Of a stretch of DNA of 64,000 nucleotides, positions 26,581-37,170 are shown piece after piece. Each line of letters begins with the position of its first letter. Position 1 is the first letter of the stretch. Under the pieces are notes generated by a model. The model ran no database searches and was not told where the DNA came from. It saw nothing but the letters and a program-made list of their open reading frames with translations. Origin of the DNA: Rhizobium rhizoryzae (GTDB lineage: Bacteria; Pseudomonadota; Alphaproteobacteria; Rhizobiales; Rhizobiaceae); NCBI RefSeq assembly GCF_011046895.1, contig NZ_CP049249.1, positions 1,026,501 to 1,090,500 on the forward strand, written 5' to 3'. A program made the translations under genes and the position numbers.

Positions 26581-27543
26581 TCAAGGCATGTAGGTCTGGA
26601 CGGCACCCGACTGCTGGCTCCAGCCTGCGTACCAGGTGTTGAAGAGCTTGAACTGCGCCTCCACATAGCCGCGCTGGCTTTCCGTCAGTTCGTCGGTTTC
26701 GTTGAAGTGCAGCGTGTATTCGCTCTCACCCTTCAGCACCATCATGTACTTGAAGAAGAGAACCAGATCCGGGCCTTCGTCGAAGGAGGAGAGTACGCCG
26801 AGCGCGCTTTCCAGTTCGAGTGCTCGGGTGCGAGCGTCGAAATCGCCTGCAGCGGCGGCCTGTGAAAGCTTGCAAAGGTGAAGAACTTCCTTCGGCAGCA
26901 CATTACCTATGCCCGTGATGGCACCGCTTGCGCCGCAATTGACATAGCCGTGGAAGACGGCCGTATCGACGCCGATCATCAATGTCACCTCGTCAGCGCG
27001 GCTGGTGATGTTCTCCGCCGCATAGCGCAGGTCGTCAGCGCCGCCGAACTCCTTGAAGCCGACGAGGTTCGGGTGATCGGCGCGTAGCGCGAAAAACAGG
27101 TCGGCGCGGGTGGCAAAGCCATAATAGGGGCTGTTGTAGATGACGGCCGGAAGATCGGGTGCTGCAGAGAGGATCGCCTTGAAGTGCGCCTTCTGTGCGG
27201 AGATGACGGAGCCGCGCGACAGGACGCGAGGAATGACCATCAAACCCTTTGCGCCAACCTTCTGCGCATGAGCCGCATGGGCCACTGCCGTTGCCGTGTT
27301 GACCGCACCGGTGCCGACGATGACCGGAACGCCAGCCTTGGCCAGACGCTCCACGCCTTCCATGCGCTGCGCATCCGTCAAAAGCGGCCAGTCACCCATA
27401 GAGCCGCAGTAGATAACGGCTGACATTCCCGCTGCAATCAACTCCTGACCCTTGCGCACCAGCGCGTCGAAATCTGGCGTGCGATCTGCTTTGCAAGGAG
27501 TCATCAGGGCAGGCATGACGCCTGAAAATACGGAAGTTGCCAT
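26581..27543 (-). CDS. Dihydrodipicolinate synthase (DapA)-family lyase
   Basis: 320-aa class I aldolase-fold lyase or dehydratase. Schiff-base Lys164 in NLVGFKEFGG and catalytic Tyr136 in VIYNSPYYG are in place; the GTTGE-type substrate motif appears as GSMGDWP near 47-53. It is therefore not DapA itself but a catabolic paralogue. Closest by memory are rhizobial proteins linked to hydroxyproline breakdown (pyrroline-4-hydroxy-2-carboxylate deaminase type), but no other hyp genes are nearby. Its regulator lies directly upstream with a palindromic site 77 bp before the start codon. Confidence 0.75.
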   Translation of the reverse strand: MATSVFSGVMPALMTPCKADRTPDFDALVRKGQELIAAGMSAVIYCGSMGDWPLLTDAQRMEGVERLAKAGVPVIVGTGAVNTATAVAHAAHAQKVGAKGLMVIPRVLSRGSVISAQKAHFKAILSAAPDLPAVIYNSPYYGFATRADLFFALRADHPNLVGFKEFGGADDLRYAAENITSRADEVTLMIGVDTAVFHGYVNCGASGAITGIGNVLPKEVLHLCKLSQAAAAGDFDARTRALELESALGVLSSFDEGPDLVLFFKYMMVLKGESEYTLHFNETDELTESQRGYVEAQFKLFNTWYAGWSQQSGAVQTYMP

Positions 27544-27619
27544 GCGTCTATTCCCTCTGTTCGCCCGCGCAAGGGCGGCGGCTATCCTCTGGCCGCATTT
27601 ATAGATCTTTGTATTTTAT

Positions 27620-27629
27620 TTGTCGACAA
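27620..27629. promoter_or_regulatory. Putative GntR operator before the DapA-like gene
   Basis: Perfect 10-bp palindrome TTGTCGACAA in an AT-rich stretch between the GntR gene and its probable target. Length and symmetry fit FCD-type GntR sites; binding is inferred. Confidence 0.55.
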
Positions 27630-27642
27630 GAAATTTAGATGA

Positions 27643-28344
27643 TCAGATTTCTATCTTTAGCCGCTCGCCTTGTACCAGCAGCTTCTGAACCTGAGCGACG
27701 ATCTGCTCGGCATGATCGCGGGCCAGGCGTTCGGCCGCATCAAGATCCCGTTGCTCCAAAGCTTCGATAATGTCCTCGTGTTCTTGAACGAACCGCTGGG
27801 GCAAACGGTCGTTGTAAGACTGGTAATAGAGCCGGAGTATGCGCCTTCCCTCATCCAGCAAGCGCTTGAAAAGGCCTGTAAAATAGGCATTTTTTCCCGC
27901 TTCCGAGATCGCCAGATGGAATTCCGCATTTGTCGCTATCATCGCCAGCGCATCCTGTGCCTGAACGGCAGCTGCAAAATGCTGCTGCTTTTCCCGGATG
28001 ACGCTCAGATCCTTGGGGTCATGATTCTGTGCCGCCAGTTTGGTCGTGACGCGATACATCAGCACCAACGCATCGAAATAGGTGTGCATGTTCAGGAAAT
28101 CGATCGGCGCGACAAGCGTCGACCGATTGGGCAGAGTGTGGATCAAGCCTTCTGCTGCTAGTCGTACCAGTGCCTCGCGGATCGGCGTTCGCGACATGTT
28201 GAAGCGTTCGGCTAGTTGAACCTCGTCAATCGCGCTTCCCGGTTGCAACACGAGATCGAGAATTTCATCGCGCAGCACATCATAGGCCAGCTTGACGCCT
28301 GAGCCTCTCTTGCGATCGCTACCTGTTGCAGCTTCTGGTTCCAT
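27643..28344 (-). CDS. GntR-family (FCD) transcriptional regulator
   Basis: 233 aa. Winged helix at about 17-83: LAYDVLRDEILDLVLQPGSA, ERFNMSRTPIREALVRLAAE, then GLIHTLPNRSTLVAPI as the wing. The FCD domain shows NAEFHLAISEAG and QEHEDIIEALE with the usual Asp/His metal ligands. It is co-oriented with the DapA-like lyase 99 bp downstream. The palindrome TTGTCGACAA in that gap makes the lyase its likely target. Confidence 0.85.
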   Translation of the reverse strand: MEPEAATGSDRKRGSGVKLAYDVLRDEILDLVLQPGSAIDEVQLAERFNMSRTPIREALVRLAAEGLIHTLPNRSTLVAPIDFLNMHTYFDALVLMYRVTTKLAAQNHDPKDLSVIREKQQHFAAAVQAQDALAMIATNAEFHLAISEAGKNAYFTGLFKRLLDEGRRILRLYYQSYNDRLPQRFVQEHEDIIEALEQRDLDAAERLARDHAEQIVAQVQKLLVQGERLKIEI

Positions 28345-28452
28345 CCGCCCTTACACCCCGTCCGTGATTTGGGGCGAAGCTAGGCATTCACGCGTGTGGT
28401 GTGAAGCGTTTTGTCTCTGGTCAGCGTAGTGAATGCCGCTTACAACACAAAA

Positions 28453-28872
28453 ATGAACACGAAACTCGTTGTAACGGATAAACCAGAGCCGAATGAGCTT
28501 GGCGCCATCGGTGAAAACCTCTCAGCCTTCAACGACGCCGATGTCGGGCCGTCGGAGCGCAGAACTCTGGCAATTCTTGTTCGGGACGAGGCAGGCGCTC
28601 TCAAGGCGGGCATCAATGGCTATACCGGCTGGGGCTGGCTTTTCACGCAATGGCTGTGGGTGGATGAAAGCCTTCGCGGCCAAGGCATGGCAGGCCGCAT
28701 GCTGCAGGCGGCAGAGGATGAAGCAAGGGCCCGAGGCTGCCATTCCGCCTGGATCGATACTTTCAATCCCGTCGCTGAAAAGGCCTATACCCGTCAGGGA
28801 TATGAAGTGTTCGGCGAACTTCCGGATTTCCCCATCGGGCGCACCCGGAAGTTTCTGAAGAAGAAGCTTTGA
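28453..28872 (+). CDS. GNAT-family N-acetyltransferase
   Basis: 139-aa acetyl-CoA-dependent acetyltransferase. The ATG at 28453 (MNTKLVVTDKPEPNELG) is preferred; no clear Shine-Dalgarno is visible. The CoA pyrophosphate loop LRGQGMAGRML lies near residues 79-89, preceded by the beta4 strand WLWVDE, and NPVAEKAYTRQGYEVFGEL is the usual C-terminal GNAT helix-strand. Divergent from the GntR gene and convergent with anmK (2-bp gap). Acceptor unknown. Confidence 0.85.
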   Translation: MNTKLVVTDKPEPNELGAIGENLSAFNDADVGPSERRTLAILVRDEAGALKAGINGYTGWGWLFTQWLWVDESLRGQGMAGRMLQAAEDEARARGCHSAWIDTFNPVAEKAYTRQGYEVFGELPDFPIGRTRKFLKKKL

Positions 28873-28874
28873 CC

Positions 28875-29990
28875 CTATCCAGCCAGCCGACCGCCCTTTA
28901 GCGGTTCCGGCGCGCCTGTTGTGGTCGGGAAACTGATCGGCAGGCCGCGAAGCACGCGCACGGCGAGGAAGGCGAAGCATTCCGCCTCCACCGCATCGCC
29001 GCGCCAGCCCAGAGTTTCCGCCGGTTGAACCTCGACCTTGGCGCGCTCGCCCAGCATTTTCATCAGCGTTGGATTATGGCGACCGCCGCCGCTGACGAAG
29101 AGTTTTTGAGGTCGCTGCGGCAGAAGATCCAGCGCCTTGTCAACAGCCGATGCCGTGAAGGCCGTCAGCGTGGCCGCGCCATCCTCCAGCGAAAGCCCGT
29201 CTGCCATGGAGGCACCAAAGTCGAAACGGTCCAGCGATTTGGGGAACTTCGCCGTCAGATAAGGATGTTGCAGAAGCTGCTGCAGGCGCTCCTCGTTCAC
29301 CGTGCCTGAAGCTGCTATCAGGCCGTCGTGATCCATATCGCCGCGACCATGCTGCTTGATCCAGTCGTTGATCGGCGCATTGGCTGGACCGGTGTCGAAG
29401 GCAACGACATGGCCTTTGCCGTCACTCCAGGTCGTATTGGCAACGCCGCCGAGATTGAGGATAGCCGCAGAGCCATCCTGCGAAACGCCTTTCAGCAAAG
29501 CGGAATGATAGGCAGCGGCGAGCGGCGCACCCTGTCCCCCGGCGCGCACATCGGCGCTGCGGAAATCATAGGCAACCTTGCAGCCCAGAAGCTCTGCCAT
29601 CAACTCGCCATCGCCCAGCTGGCGCGTCGCGCCAATGCGGCCCGGCTGCGGGGCGCGGTGCAGAACCGTTTGACCGTGGAATCCGACAACGCCGATCTCT
29701 GCCATGGAAAGGCCGGTGCTTTCCACGAGTTCACGCACGGCTGTCGATTGCGCCCGTGTCAAAGCTTCCTCTGCACGAGTGAAGATCTCCGGTTCAGGCC
29801 CTTCGAAATTCCATTTGCGCGCCTGAGCAAGCGTTTCCTCCAGCAGATCACGAACCGACTGGTCGTAGGGTGCCAGCGTATAGGCACCGAATTCCTCGAT
29901 CCGCTCGCCATCGGTTTTCAGGAGAGCAACGTCGATGTTTCCATCGAGAACGGTTCCGGTCATCAAACCTACAGCCCAGATCGGTTGCAT
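28875..29990 (-). CDS. anmK: Anhydro-N-acetylmuramic acid kinase
   Basis: Phosphorylates and opens 1,6-anhydro-MurNAc, released from peptidoglycan turnover, to MurNAc 6-phosphate, the substrate of MurQ. The ATG at 29990 ([13 protein letters not shown]) follows GGAGAG and gives 371 aa, the family length. Nucleotide-binding [17 protein letters not shown] at 8-24, [24 protein letters not shown] and VSGGGRHNP mark the ASKHA fold. The first motif reads GTVLDG instead of the usual GTSxDG. It is the last gene of a long leftward recycling operon. Confidence 0.92.
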   Translation of the reverse strand: MQPIWAVGLMTGTVLDGNIDVALLKTDGERIEEFGAYTLAPYDQSVRDLLEETLAQARKWNFEGPEPEIFTRAEEALTRAQSTAVRELVESTGLSMAEIGVVGFHGQTVLHRAPQPGRIGATRQLGDGELMAELLGCKVAYDFRSADVRAGGQGAPLAAAYHSALLKGVSQDGSAAILNLGGVANTTWSDGKGHVVAFDTGPANAPINDWIKQHGRGDMDHDGLIAASGTVNEERLQQLLQHPYLTAKFPKSLDRFDFGASMADGLSLEDGAATLTAFTASAVDKALDLLPQRPQKLFVSGGGRHNPTLMKMLGERAKVEVQPAETLGWRGDAVEAECFAFLAVRVLRGLPISFPTTTGAPEPLKGGRLAG

Positions 29991-30000
29991 CAGTCTCTCC

Positions 30001-31014
30001 TTAGTATCGGTTGATGACATCGCTTAACGCTGCCCTTAGCGCAAAAATACCGCTGTCGAAATGGCGGGTGGGGTGAACGCGGTTGGTCAGAAGCGTCCAG
30101 GCCCGACCGCGCTCGAAATCGATCCAGAGAGCAGTGCCGGTAAAGCCCGTATGGCCGATGACGCTGTCATTGCAAAGCGATCCGCCGGACCAACCGGCAT
30201 AGGGGCGTTCCCAGCCATGAGTACGTTTCTGCGACAATGGCTGGCGCATCCATTTCACCACAGGGTCATTCGTCAGGTCGCGCTGCAGAAGATCGCGTGC
30301 ATAATCCAGAACCGCATCAGCCGTGCCGAACAGCCCTGCGTGGCCAGAGCCTTGCAGCGCATAGCAGTTCTCGTCATGCACATCGCCGCAAATCATGCGG
30401 TTGCGCCAGGCGCAGAACTCGGTCGCGGCTGTAACCTTAGGGTCGCCTGAAAAGGCAAAGCCGGAACCGGCATCCATTTCGCGAATGTGTTTTCCTGCCA
30501 GCCGCTCCAGCGCAATGCCGAGAAGGATATAGTTGATGTCGGAATAGGCCGGCTCCCCCCGTTTCCACTGGCGTTGAAGCACGAAAGCCCGCAAGCGGTC
30601 AGGGTCATCGCCATAGGTATAGATCGGCTCGACAGCCGGAAAGGGCGTCTGGTGGCCGAGACATTGGCGGAAGGTAACCGTGCGCTCCCAGCAGTTCGGC
30701 GCATATTGCCGAAAATCCGGAATGACGGTGGTGAGCGGCGCATCGAGATCGATGGTGCCAGCCGCTGCCAGTTCCAGAATGCGACGCGTCGTGAATATCA
30801 CTTTGGTGAGCGACGCAAGATCGAACCATGTATCGACGGTCATGGGGCGTTCGCCGCCGACCTTTTGCGCCAAGCCAATGGCGCGGGTCAGGCGATTGCC
30901 TTGGATGTCGATCATGCCAAGTGCGCCGCCGGGAATCCTGCCTTCGTCGATGGTGGTCTTCAGCAGTGCGAAGGCGGCTTCGAACGGGGCGGCAAGATCG
31001 GCAGTTTCTGGCAT
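30001..31014 (-). CDS. Serine hydrolase of the class C beta-lactamase / DD-peptidase fold
   Basis: 337 aa, no clear signal peptide. Catalytic SxxK is SLTK in [13 protein letters not shown] (about 72-75), the second motif is YSD in [13 protein letters not shown], and the third is HTG in IGHTGFTGT. The ATG at 31014 is used; a TTG two codons earlier is possible. It lies between the importer ATPase and anmK. In E. coli the murQ-murP operon likewise ends with a beta-lactamase-fold gene (yfeW), so a role in trimming muropeptides or lactyl-peptide bonds is suggested by context, not shown by sequence. Confidence 0.78.
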   Translation of the reverse strand: MPETADLAAPFEAAFALLKTTIDEGRIPGGALGMIDIQGNRLTRAIGLAQKVGGERPMTVDTWFDLASLTKVIFTTRRILELAAAGTIDLDAPLTTVIPDFRQYAPNCWERTVTFRQCLGHQTPFPAVEPIYTYGDDPDRLRAFVLQRQWKRGEPAYSDINYILLGIALERLAGKHIREMDAGSGFAFSGDPKVTAATEFCAWRNRMICGDVHDENCYALQGSGHAGLFGTADAVLDYARDLLQRDLTNDPVVKWMRQPLSQKRTHGWERPYAGWSGGSLCNDSVIGHTGFTGTALWIDFERGRAWTLLTNRVHPTRHFDSGIFALRAALSDVINRY

Positions 31015-31029
31015 GGTCAAATCCGGGTT

Positions 31030-32781
31030 TCAGGCATTGGCGGCTGGTTGAATGCGCACGCGATGATCCTGCGCGAGGGTGAACCATTGCGCGGGCTGAG
31101 GCTCATATCCGGCTGGACGCAGAAGCGTTGGCACGGCTTCCAGGTTCAGCTTGAAGCCTTCGCGACGACGCTCCATGGTCGGCACCGCCGCAATCAGCTT
31201 CTTCGTATAGTCATGTTGCGGGTTGGAGAGAACCGAGCGCGCATCGCCGATTTCCACGATCTGCCCGCCGTAAAGCACGGCCACGCGATGGGCAATCCGC
31301 TCCACCACGGCCATATCATGTGAGACGAAGAGATAGGCGAGATTGCGCTCTTTCTGGAGATCGATCAGCAGGTCGAGCACCCGCGCCTGAACCGAGACAT
31401 CCAGCGCCGACACCGCCTCATCCAAAACCAGAATGGAAGGATCGAGCATGAGAGCGCGGGCAATGCAGAGGCGCTGACGTTGGCCGCCGGAAAATTCATG
31501 CGGATAGCGGGCGAGGCTATCGCTCGGCAGGCCGACGCGCTCCAGCAGCGAGACCATCCGGGCTTGGACATCTTTCGTGATGCCTTGCCCGGTTGCAAGC
31601 ACCGGCTCGGCCAGCAGGCTTTGCACGTCAAGGCGCGGGTTCAGCGAGGCATAGGGGTTCTGGAACACCATCTGCATCGGTTTTTGCGATTGCGTGGCCT
31701 GCTGTGCATCAGCACGGAATGTCCCACGCGTTGGGTTCACCAGACCCAGCAATGCCCGCGCCGTGGTGGACTTGCCCGAACCGCTTTCTCCGACAATGGC
31801 CAGCGTTTCCCCCGGCAGGATATCGAAATCGACGGATTCCACCGCATGAATGGCGCCAATGGAGCGGCGAAGAAGACCGCCAGTGGCGGGAAAGCGAACG
31901 GTGAGACCTTCCACCGAAAGGCAGGCCTTCGCTGCTGATGGCGAAAGGCGCGGCGCATCCTCCCGCACATGGTTGCCATTGGTGAAGTGCGGAACCGCCT
32001 TCAGCAGATGCTGCGTATAGGGGTGCTCTGCATGATCGAGGATCTGGTCCGCCGCTCCCTGTTCCACCACCTGTCCCGCCTGCATGACCATGACGCGGTC
32101 TGCAATGCCTGCGACGAGGCCGAGATCATGCGTGATGAAGATGAGGCCGGTGCCGGTTTCCCGCTGAAGTTCTGACAGCAGCGCCATGATCTGCGCCTGC
32201 ACGCTGACATCGAGCGCCGTTGTCGGCTCATCGGCAATCAGCAGGCGAGGCGAGGCGGCAAGCGCCATGGCGATCATCACCCGCTGGAGCATGCCGCCGG
32301 ACAGTTGATGCGGATAGTAGCCAAGGCGACGCGAGGCGTCGGCAATGCGCACGCGGTCCAGCGCACGAAGCGTCTCGATCCGTGCCTCTGATCCGCTCCT
32401 GCCCTGCAGGCGGAACACTTCCTCGATCTGCTTGCCGATGGTGAGGACCGGGTTCAGCGAGGTCATCGGCTCCTGAAAGATCATGCCGATTTCAGAACCG
32501 CGGACGCGCTCAAGCTCATGCTCGGCGAGTGTTGCGAGATCCACCGTGCGGCCGTTCGAGGCGGCAAAATCGATCCGCCCATTCAGAATCCGCCCGCCGC
32601 CGTAATCGATCAGCCGGTTGATGGACAGCGCAGTGACTGACTTGCCGGACCCACTCTCGCCGACAATGGCCAGCGTTTCACCGGCATCGAGCGTGAAGCT
32701 GGCATCGCGGATGATCGGCTTGACGGTGTTGCCTTTGCCGAAGCCAACGCTGAGGTTTTGAACCGAGAGAAGCTGTGTCAT
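31030..32781 (-). CDS. Peptide-type ABC transporter ATPase, two fused domains (muropeptide locus)
   Basis: 583-aa tandem ATPase. The ATG at 32781 ([15 protein letters not shown]) overlaps the permease stop by 4 bp; the much longer open frame reaching 33318 runs inside the permease genes and is rejected. Walker A GESGSGKS at 41-48 and again near 328-336; signatures [15 protein letters not shown] and [15 protein letters not shown]; both halves carry oligopeptide-type C-terminal tails. It drives import by the two permeases upstream. The gene context (murQ, anmK, murA) indicates cell-wall fragments as cargo. Confidence 0.88.
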   Translation of the reverse strand: MTQLLSVQNLSVGFGKGNTVKPIIRDASFTLDAGETLAIVGESGSGKSVTALSINRLIDYGGGRILNGRIDFAASNGRTVDLATLAEHELERVRGSEIGMIFQEPMTSLNPVLTIGKQIEEVFRLQGRSGSEARIETLRALDRVRIADASRRLGYYPHQLSGGMLQRVMIAMALAASPRLLIADEPTTALDVSVQAQIMALLSELQRETGTGLIFITHDLGLVAGIADRVMVMQAGQVVEQGAADQILDHAEHPYTQHLLKAVPHFTNGNHVREDAPRLSPSAAKACLSVEGLTVRFPATGGLLRRSIGAIHAVESVDFDILPGETLAIVGESGSGKSTTARALLGLVNPTRGTFRADAQQATQSQKPMQMVFQNPYASLNPRLDVQSLLAEPVLATGQGITKDVQARMVSLLERVGLPSDSLARYPHEFSGGQRQRLCIARALMLDPSILVLDEAVSALDVSVQARVLDLLIDLQKERNLAYLFVSHDMAVVERIAHRVAVLYGGQIVEIGDARSVLSNPQHDYTKKLIAAVPTMERRREGFKLNLEAVPTLLRPAGYEPQPAQWFTLAQDHRVRIQPAANA

Positions 32782-33620
32782 GCCGCGACCCTGCGCATAC
32801 GTGGATCCAGAAGATCGCGCAGCGCATCTCCCAACAGGTTGAAGCCGAGGATGCCGAGCATGACGGTGAGGCCCGGAAAGATCAGCAGCCACGGTGCCAT
32901 TTCCATGAGGTTTATGCTGTCGGCCAGCATGAGGCCGAGCGAAGAATTCGGCGGCTGTGTGCCAAGGCCGAGGAAGCTCAAGCCCGATTCCGTCAACAGC
33001 GACCATGCCAGCGCCAGCGTCACCTGCACGGTCAATGGTGCCACGAGGTTCAGCATGAGGTGCCGCGTCAGGATATAGCTGGTGGAACTGCCGAAGGTGC
33101 GGGCCGCATCGAGGAAATCCCGCGCCCGGATGGACAGGGCAGGACCGCGCACCACGCGGGTGAAGATCGGCGTATAGACAAAAGCAATCGCGAGAATGCT
33201 GGTAAAGGTGCCGGGGCCGACCACGGTAATGAACAGCAGCGCCAGCAGAATGGCCGGAAACGCCAGCAGAACATCCATCAACCGCATCACCACGCCATCC
33301 CACAGGCGACCGAACCATGCGGCAGTCAAACCAAGGATGGTGCCAACAATGGCTGCAATGCCCACCGAGGAAAAGGCAACGAGAAACGACTGGCCGATGC
33401 CGATCATCAACCGGCTCATCACATCGCGACCGAACATGTCGGTTCCCATCCAGTGAGCCGCACTTGGCCCCTGAAGCCGGTCAATGCGGAACTGTTTCAG
33501 CGGATCGTAAGGCGTGAGGCCAAACCATGCGGCAAGGGCGATCGCAAGATAGAGGCAGACGATGAACGCGCCGATCCGCCCGCTCGAATGGCCGAGCAGT
33601 CTCGTGAGGAAGCTTCTCAT
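32778..33620 (-). CDS. Peptide-type ABC permease (DppC type), muropeptide locus
   Basis: Inner-membrane permease, 280 aa. DppC-like features are the N-terminal membrane helix, HWMGTDMFGRDVMSRLMIG near 56-74 and coupling loop FLDAARTFGSSTSYILTRHL near 170-189. Four-base overlaps with the DppB-type gene before it and the ATPase after it show strict co-translation. Confidence 0.88.
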   Translation of the reverse strand: MRSFLTRLLGHSSGRIGAFIVCLYLAIALAAWFGLTPYDPLKQFRIDRLQGPSAAHWMGTDMFGRDVMSRLMIGIGQSFLVAFSSVGIAAIVGTILGLTAAWFGRLWDGVVMRLMDVLLAFPAILLALLFITVVGPGTFTSILAIAFVYTPIFTRVVRGPALSIRARDFLDAARTFGSSTSYILTRHLMLNLVAPLTVQVTLALAWSLLTESGLSFLGLGTQPPNSSLGLMLADSINLMEMAPWLLIFPGLTVMLGILGFNLLGDALRDLLDPRMRRVAA

Positions 33621-34579
33621 GACCGGCCTCCGAGACGAATGCGCGGGTCGAGCATGACATAGGCGAGATCAACCAGAAGATTGACGATCATGAAGTTCAG
33701 CGCCACGAACAGAACGGCACCCTGCACCAGCGCATAATCCCGCTGAAGAATGGCCTCCAGCGTCATGCGGCCAAGGCCGGGCAGCGCGAAAATCTGCTCC
33801 ACCAGCACGGCACCGCCCAGCAGATATCCGAACTCGACACCGCTGAGGGTCACAACCGGGATCAGCGCATTGGGCAGGGCGTGCCGCCAGATGACATGGC
33901 GTTTGGATACGCCCTTGCTGCGGGCCGTTCTGACATAATCGTCGCTCAGCACATCCAGCATCGCGGAGCGGGAAATGCGGGTCACGGAGGCCGTGAAAGA
34001 AAGCCCAAGTGTCAGCGCGGGCAGTATCAGCTGGCTGAGATTGCCAAGCGGGTCCTGTGCGAACGGAATGTATTCGCCCATGGACGGCAGGATACCGAAG
34101 CCCGCCGAGAGAACGTAGATGATGCCAAGACCGATGACGAAACTGGGCGTCGATTGGCCGATCATCGCGAAAATCCGCACGCCGAGATCAGAGCCGCGCC
34201 CATTGCGCGTGGCGGCGAACACGCCAAGCGGCAGGCCGCAGCAAATGGCAATCAGCATGGAAAGAACGGCAAGCTCCAGCGTCAGCGGAAAGCGCTGGAG
34301 GATCACGTCCAGCACTGGCTTTCCATAGGTAACCGACAGGCCGAGATTGCCGGAGATCACGCCGGACAGCCATTTGCCATATTGAACGAGCCAGCCTTGA
34401 TCGAGGCCGAAATAGGCGGCAAGCGCCTGGCGCTGATCCGGCGTCAGCAGGCCCGCTTCCGTGCCGAGCATGGCCGTGATGGAGTCACCGGGAACGAGGC
34501 GGATGGCCACGAAAACCAGAATAGAGACGCCCAGCATCACAAGAGGGAATGTGACGAGACGTCGTAGCAGGTAGTTCAT
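33617..34579 (-). CDS. Peptide-type ABC permease (DppB type), muropeptide locus
   Basis: Inner-membrane permease, 320 aa. MNYLLRRLVTFPLVMLGVSI anchor, RLVPGDSITAMLG, and coupling loop YVRTARSKGVSKRHVIWRHA near 214-233 are typical. It follows the binding-protein gene by 22 bp. Confidence 0.88.
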   Translation of the reverse strand: MNYLLRRLVTFPLVMLGVSILVFVAIRLVPGDSITAMLGTEAGLLTPDQRQALAAYFGLDQGWLVQYGKWLSGVISGNLGLSVTYGKPVLDVILQRFPLTLELAVLSMLIAICCGLPLGVFAATRNGRGSDLGVRIFAMIGQSTPSFVIGLGIIYVLSAGFGILPSMGEYIPFAQDPLGNLSQLILPALTLGLSFTASVTRISRSAMLDVLSDDYVRTARSKGVSKRHVIWRHALPNALIPVVTLSGVEFGYLLGGAVLVEQIFALPGLGRMTLEAILQRDYALVQGAVLFVALNFMIVNLLVDLAYVMLDPRIRLGGRS

Positions 34580-34601
34580 CGTGTCATCCGCCTCGAACTC
34601 T

Positions 34602-36119
34602 TTACTTCAACGAAACCTTGGAAAGCCCAAACAGCGATCCATCAGGGGTTGCGACGAAGTTTTGTACGTTCTGCTGCTGTGCCGTGTAGGAATAGCCGGT
34701 GTAGAGCCAGATCCATGGCGATTTTTCAGCCAGATGCTTGTCGAAGGCGGCGAAGATTTCCTTGCGCTTGGCAATATCGGTTTCCACGCGGCCCTTCTGC
34801 ATCAGATCATCCAGCGTGTCATCGACGTAGTTTGATACCTTTTGCAGGTTGCCGGCCTTGGTCCAGTAACGGTTATACATGGTGTAGGGATCAGCGCGGC
34901 CGCCGTTGAGAGCCACGGCCATATCGAAATCACCCTTCAGCCAGGTGTCGACATAGACGTTCAGTTCCATCAGCTTGATATCGAGCTTGATGCCGATCTC
35001 CTTCAGTTGCGACTGGATCACCTGCGCTTCGGAAGCAGCGGTTGGCGGCTCGCCGGTTGCTGCGATCACGGTAGCCGAAAAGCCATCCTTGAAGCCAGCA
35101 TCAGCCATCAGCTTCTTCGCCTTCTCCAGATCCTTCTTGTAGCAGAAGAGAGAGTTCGGATCCGAACGATAGAGCGGCATGGTCAGAGGGCCGGTGATCT
35201 GGCCTTCACCCAGAAGGGCGGTATCCAGAACATCCTGCCGGTCGATGGCGCAGGAAATGGCCTGACGAACGGCAAGTTCCGTCATCGGCTTGCGCGATGG
35301 GTTGAGTTGCAGCACGTGGTAGGAGAGGACCGGCTTGCGGTTCAGCGTCAATCCGGCAACCTTTGGCACGAGCGTTGCGACCAGCGGATCGTTCAGTAGG
35401 GCGAAATCCACCTGCTTGGCGCGAAGGGCTGCGAGAATGGCGTTTTCATCCGGCAGAACGCTAATGTCGATACCATCGACACCCACCTTACCGCCAGCCC
35501 ATTCGGCATTGGCTTTCAGCACTTCCTTCTGGTTCGGCTCCCACTTTTCCAGCTTGAAGGGGCCGGTGCCGACAGCTGCCGTGCCGATCTTGCCGCCGGT
35601 GATTTCGGACGCCGGGACGATGGCTGCATTGATGCTGCCCATGGCTGTCAGCAAGGGCACATCCGGCTGGGAGAGGTTGAAGACGACAGTCTTGTCATCG
35701 GGCGTATCGATGCTGGCGATCGACACATAGTTGGCGCGCGCGGCGGCACCGGTCGCCTGATCCAGAATACGGGTGAAGGAGGCCTTCACATCGGCGGATG
35801 TAACAGCTGTGCCGTTATGAAACTTCGCCGCAGGGTCCAGCTTGAAGGTCAGCGTCTTGGCATCGGAAGAGAAGGTCCATTCCTTGGCAAGAGCCGGAAC
35901 GACCTTGAGATCACCATCAAGGCGCACCAGCGGTTCATAGATGAGTTCGAGCAGGCGAATGGAAGAAAATGCAGTCTGTTTATGTGGGTCGAGGCCCGTT
36001 GCATCCTGCGCCCAGGCCATTTTCAACGTTGCGGCAAGGCTTGGAGTGGCAGTGGCACCCATGAGGCCACCAACGACGGCAGCACAGGCCAGCCATTTAC
36101 AGGCGATTTTCAGTGTCAT
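34602..36119 (-). CDS. Peptide-type ABC binding protein (SBP family 5), muropeptide locus
   Basis: 505 aa; the ATG at 36119 lies at proper distance from GAGGGAG, while the ATG at 36125 is too close. Signal peptide ends near LAA (residue 30). Family-5 landmarks: GLDPHKQTAFSSIRLLELIY, DAKTLTFKLDPAAKFHNGTA near 88-107, and KAKKLMADAGFKDGF. It sits immediately after murQ, so its ligand is predicted to be MurNAc-containing or muropeptide material. A di/oligopeptide role cannot be excluded from sequence alone. Confidence 0.87.
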   Translation of the reverse strand: MTLKIACKWLACAAVVGGLMGATATPSLAATLKMAWAQDATGLDPHKQTAFSSIRLLELIYEPLVRLDGDLKVVPALAKEWTFSSDAKTLTFKLDPAAKFHNGTAVTSADVKASFTRILDQATGAAARANYVSIASIDTPDDKTVVFNLSQPDVPLLTAMGSINAAIVPASEITGGKIGTAAVGTGPFKLEKWEPNQKEVLKANAEWAGGKVGVDGIDISVLPDENAILAALRAKQVDFALLNDPLVATLVPKVAGLTLNRKPVLSYHVLQLNPSRKPMTELAVRQAISCAIDRQDVLDTALLGEGQITGPLTMPLYRSDPNSLFCYKKDLEKAKKLMADAGFKDGFSATVIAATGEPPTAASEAQVIQSQLKEIGIKLDIKLMELNVYVDTWLKGDFDMAVALNGGRADPYTMYNRYWTKAGNLQKVSNYVDDTLDDLMQKGRVETDIAKRKEIFAAFDKHLAEKSPWIWLYTGYSYTAQQQNVQNFVATPDGSLFGLSKVSLK

Positions 36120-36186
36120 GCTCATTCTCCCTCTGGTGAGCTGGTCCCGAAGCTTCTGAAGGCCGGGCACTCAGCGAAAAATTCGT

Positions 36187-37110
36187 TCAGGCCTGCGCCT
36201 CTGCAATTGCCTTGCGAAGAAAACCGTCATGCCGGGTCAGCGCGAGATCTGCATCCTGCGCTTCCATGCCTGTGAGGATCATCAGGATTGCGCGCTTCAC
36301 GTTATTGCCGCTCTTCTTCAGGTGGCGCTCCGCAATGTCCGCAGAACACCCCGTTGCCTCGGCAATGATGCGGATAGCCCGCGCCTCGAGCTTCTGGTTG
36401 CTGATGGTCAGATCCACCATCAGGTTTTCATAGGTCTTGCCAATGCGGATCATGCTGGCCGTTGTCAGCATGTTCAAGACCAGCTTTTGCGCGGTGCCGG
36501 ATTTCAGACGCGTGGAGCCGGTTACCACTTCCGGCCCGACGACCGGCGCAATAGCGATGTCTGCCATCTCGACCAGCGTCGAATGCGGATTGCAGGTCAG
36601 CGAAATGGTTTTGGCACCGATGGATTGCGCATAAGTCAGCGCACCGACCACATAAGGCGTTCTGCCGCTGACCGCGATGCCGACGACAACATCCTTGGCG
36701 GACAGGTTGATCTCTTGCAGATTGCGCCTGCCTTCCTCCACATCGTCTTCCGCACCCTCCACGGCATGCAGAATGGCCTTGGGACCGCCTGCGATCAGAC
36801 CGACGACCATGCCCTCAGGCACGGAGAAAGTGGGCGGGCATTCGGATGCATCGAGAACGCCGAGCCGGGCGCTCGTTCCTGCGCCAATGTAGATCAGGCG
36901 GCCGCCTTCGCGAAACGCGCGGACGATCTCGTCCACGGCCTTCGCGATTTCAGGGATAACACGGGCAACCGCTGCCGGAACCAGTTCATCCTCCCGATTC
37001 ATGACGGTTAGAATGTCTTCAGTCGGAAGCAGATCGATCGACATGGAATTGGGATTGCGAGCTTCCGAAACCAGCTGCTCTAGTTCGGCCATCAGGTGCT
37101 GGTGCGACAT
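36187..37110 (-). CDS. murQ: N-acetylmuramic acid 6-phosphate etherase
   Basis: Removes the lactyl ether from MurNAc 6-phosphate to give GlcNAc 6-phosphate and D-lactate. The ATG at 37110 ([12 protein letters not shown]) follows GAGG; 307 aa, full length. SIS fold with [20 protein letters not shown] at 74-93, where Glu90 corresponds to the family catalytic glutamate; [18 protein letters not shown] and [14 protein letters not shown] follow. A perfect palindrome 61 bp upstream suggests direct RpiR control and a promoter separate from murA. Confidence 0.95.
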   Translation of the reverse strand: MSHQHLMAELEQLVSEARNPNSMSIDLLPTEDILTVMNREDELVPAAVARVIPEIAKAVDEIVRAFREGGRLIYIGAGTSARLGVLDASECPPTFSVPEGMVVGLIAGGPKAILHAVEGAEDDVEEGRRNLQEINLSAKDVVVGIAVSGRTPYVVGALTYAQSIGAKTISLTCNPHSTLVEMADIAIAPVVGPEVVTGSTRLKSGTAQKLVLNMLTTASMIRIGKTYENLMVDLTISNQKLEARAIRIIAEATGCSADIAERHLKKSGNNVKRAILMILTGMEAQDADLALTRHDGFLRKAIAEAQA

Positions 37111-37170
37111 GGATCCTCGCTCATCATTTTTTAACAGACTATGATCGTATATTCCGACTGTCAACGAGAA

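Noticed and set aside
32782..33318. N-terminal extension of the fused ATPase in the muropeptide locus
   Set aside because: Would overlap the DppC-type permease by 540 bp; the ATG at 32781 with a 4-bp overlap is the normal arrangement.
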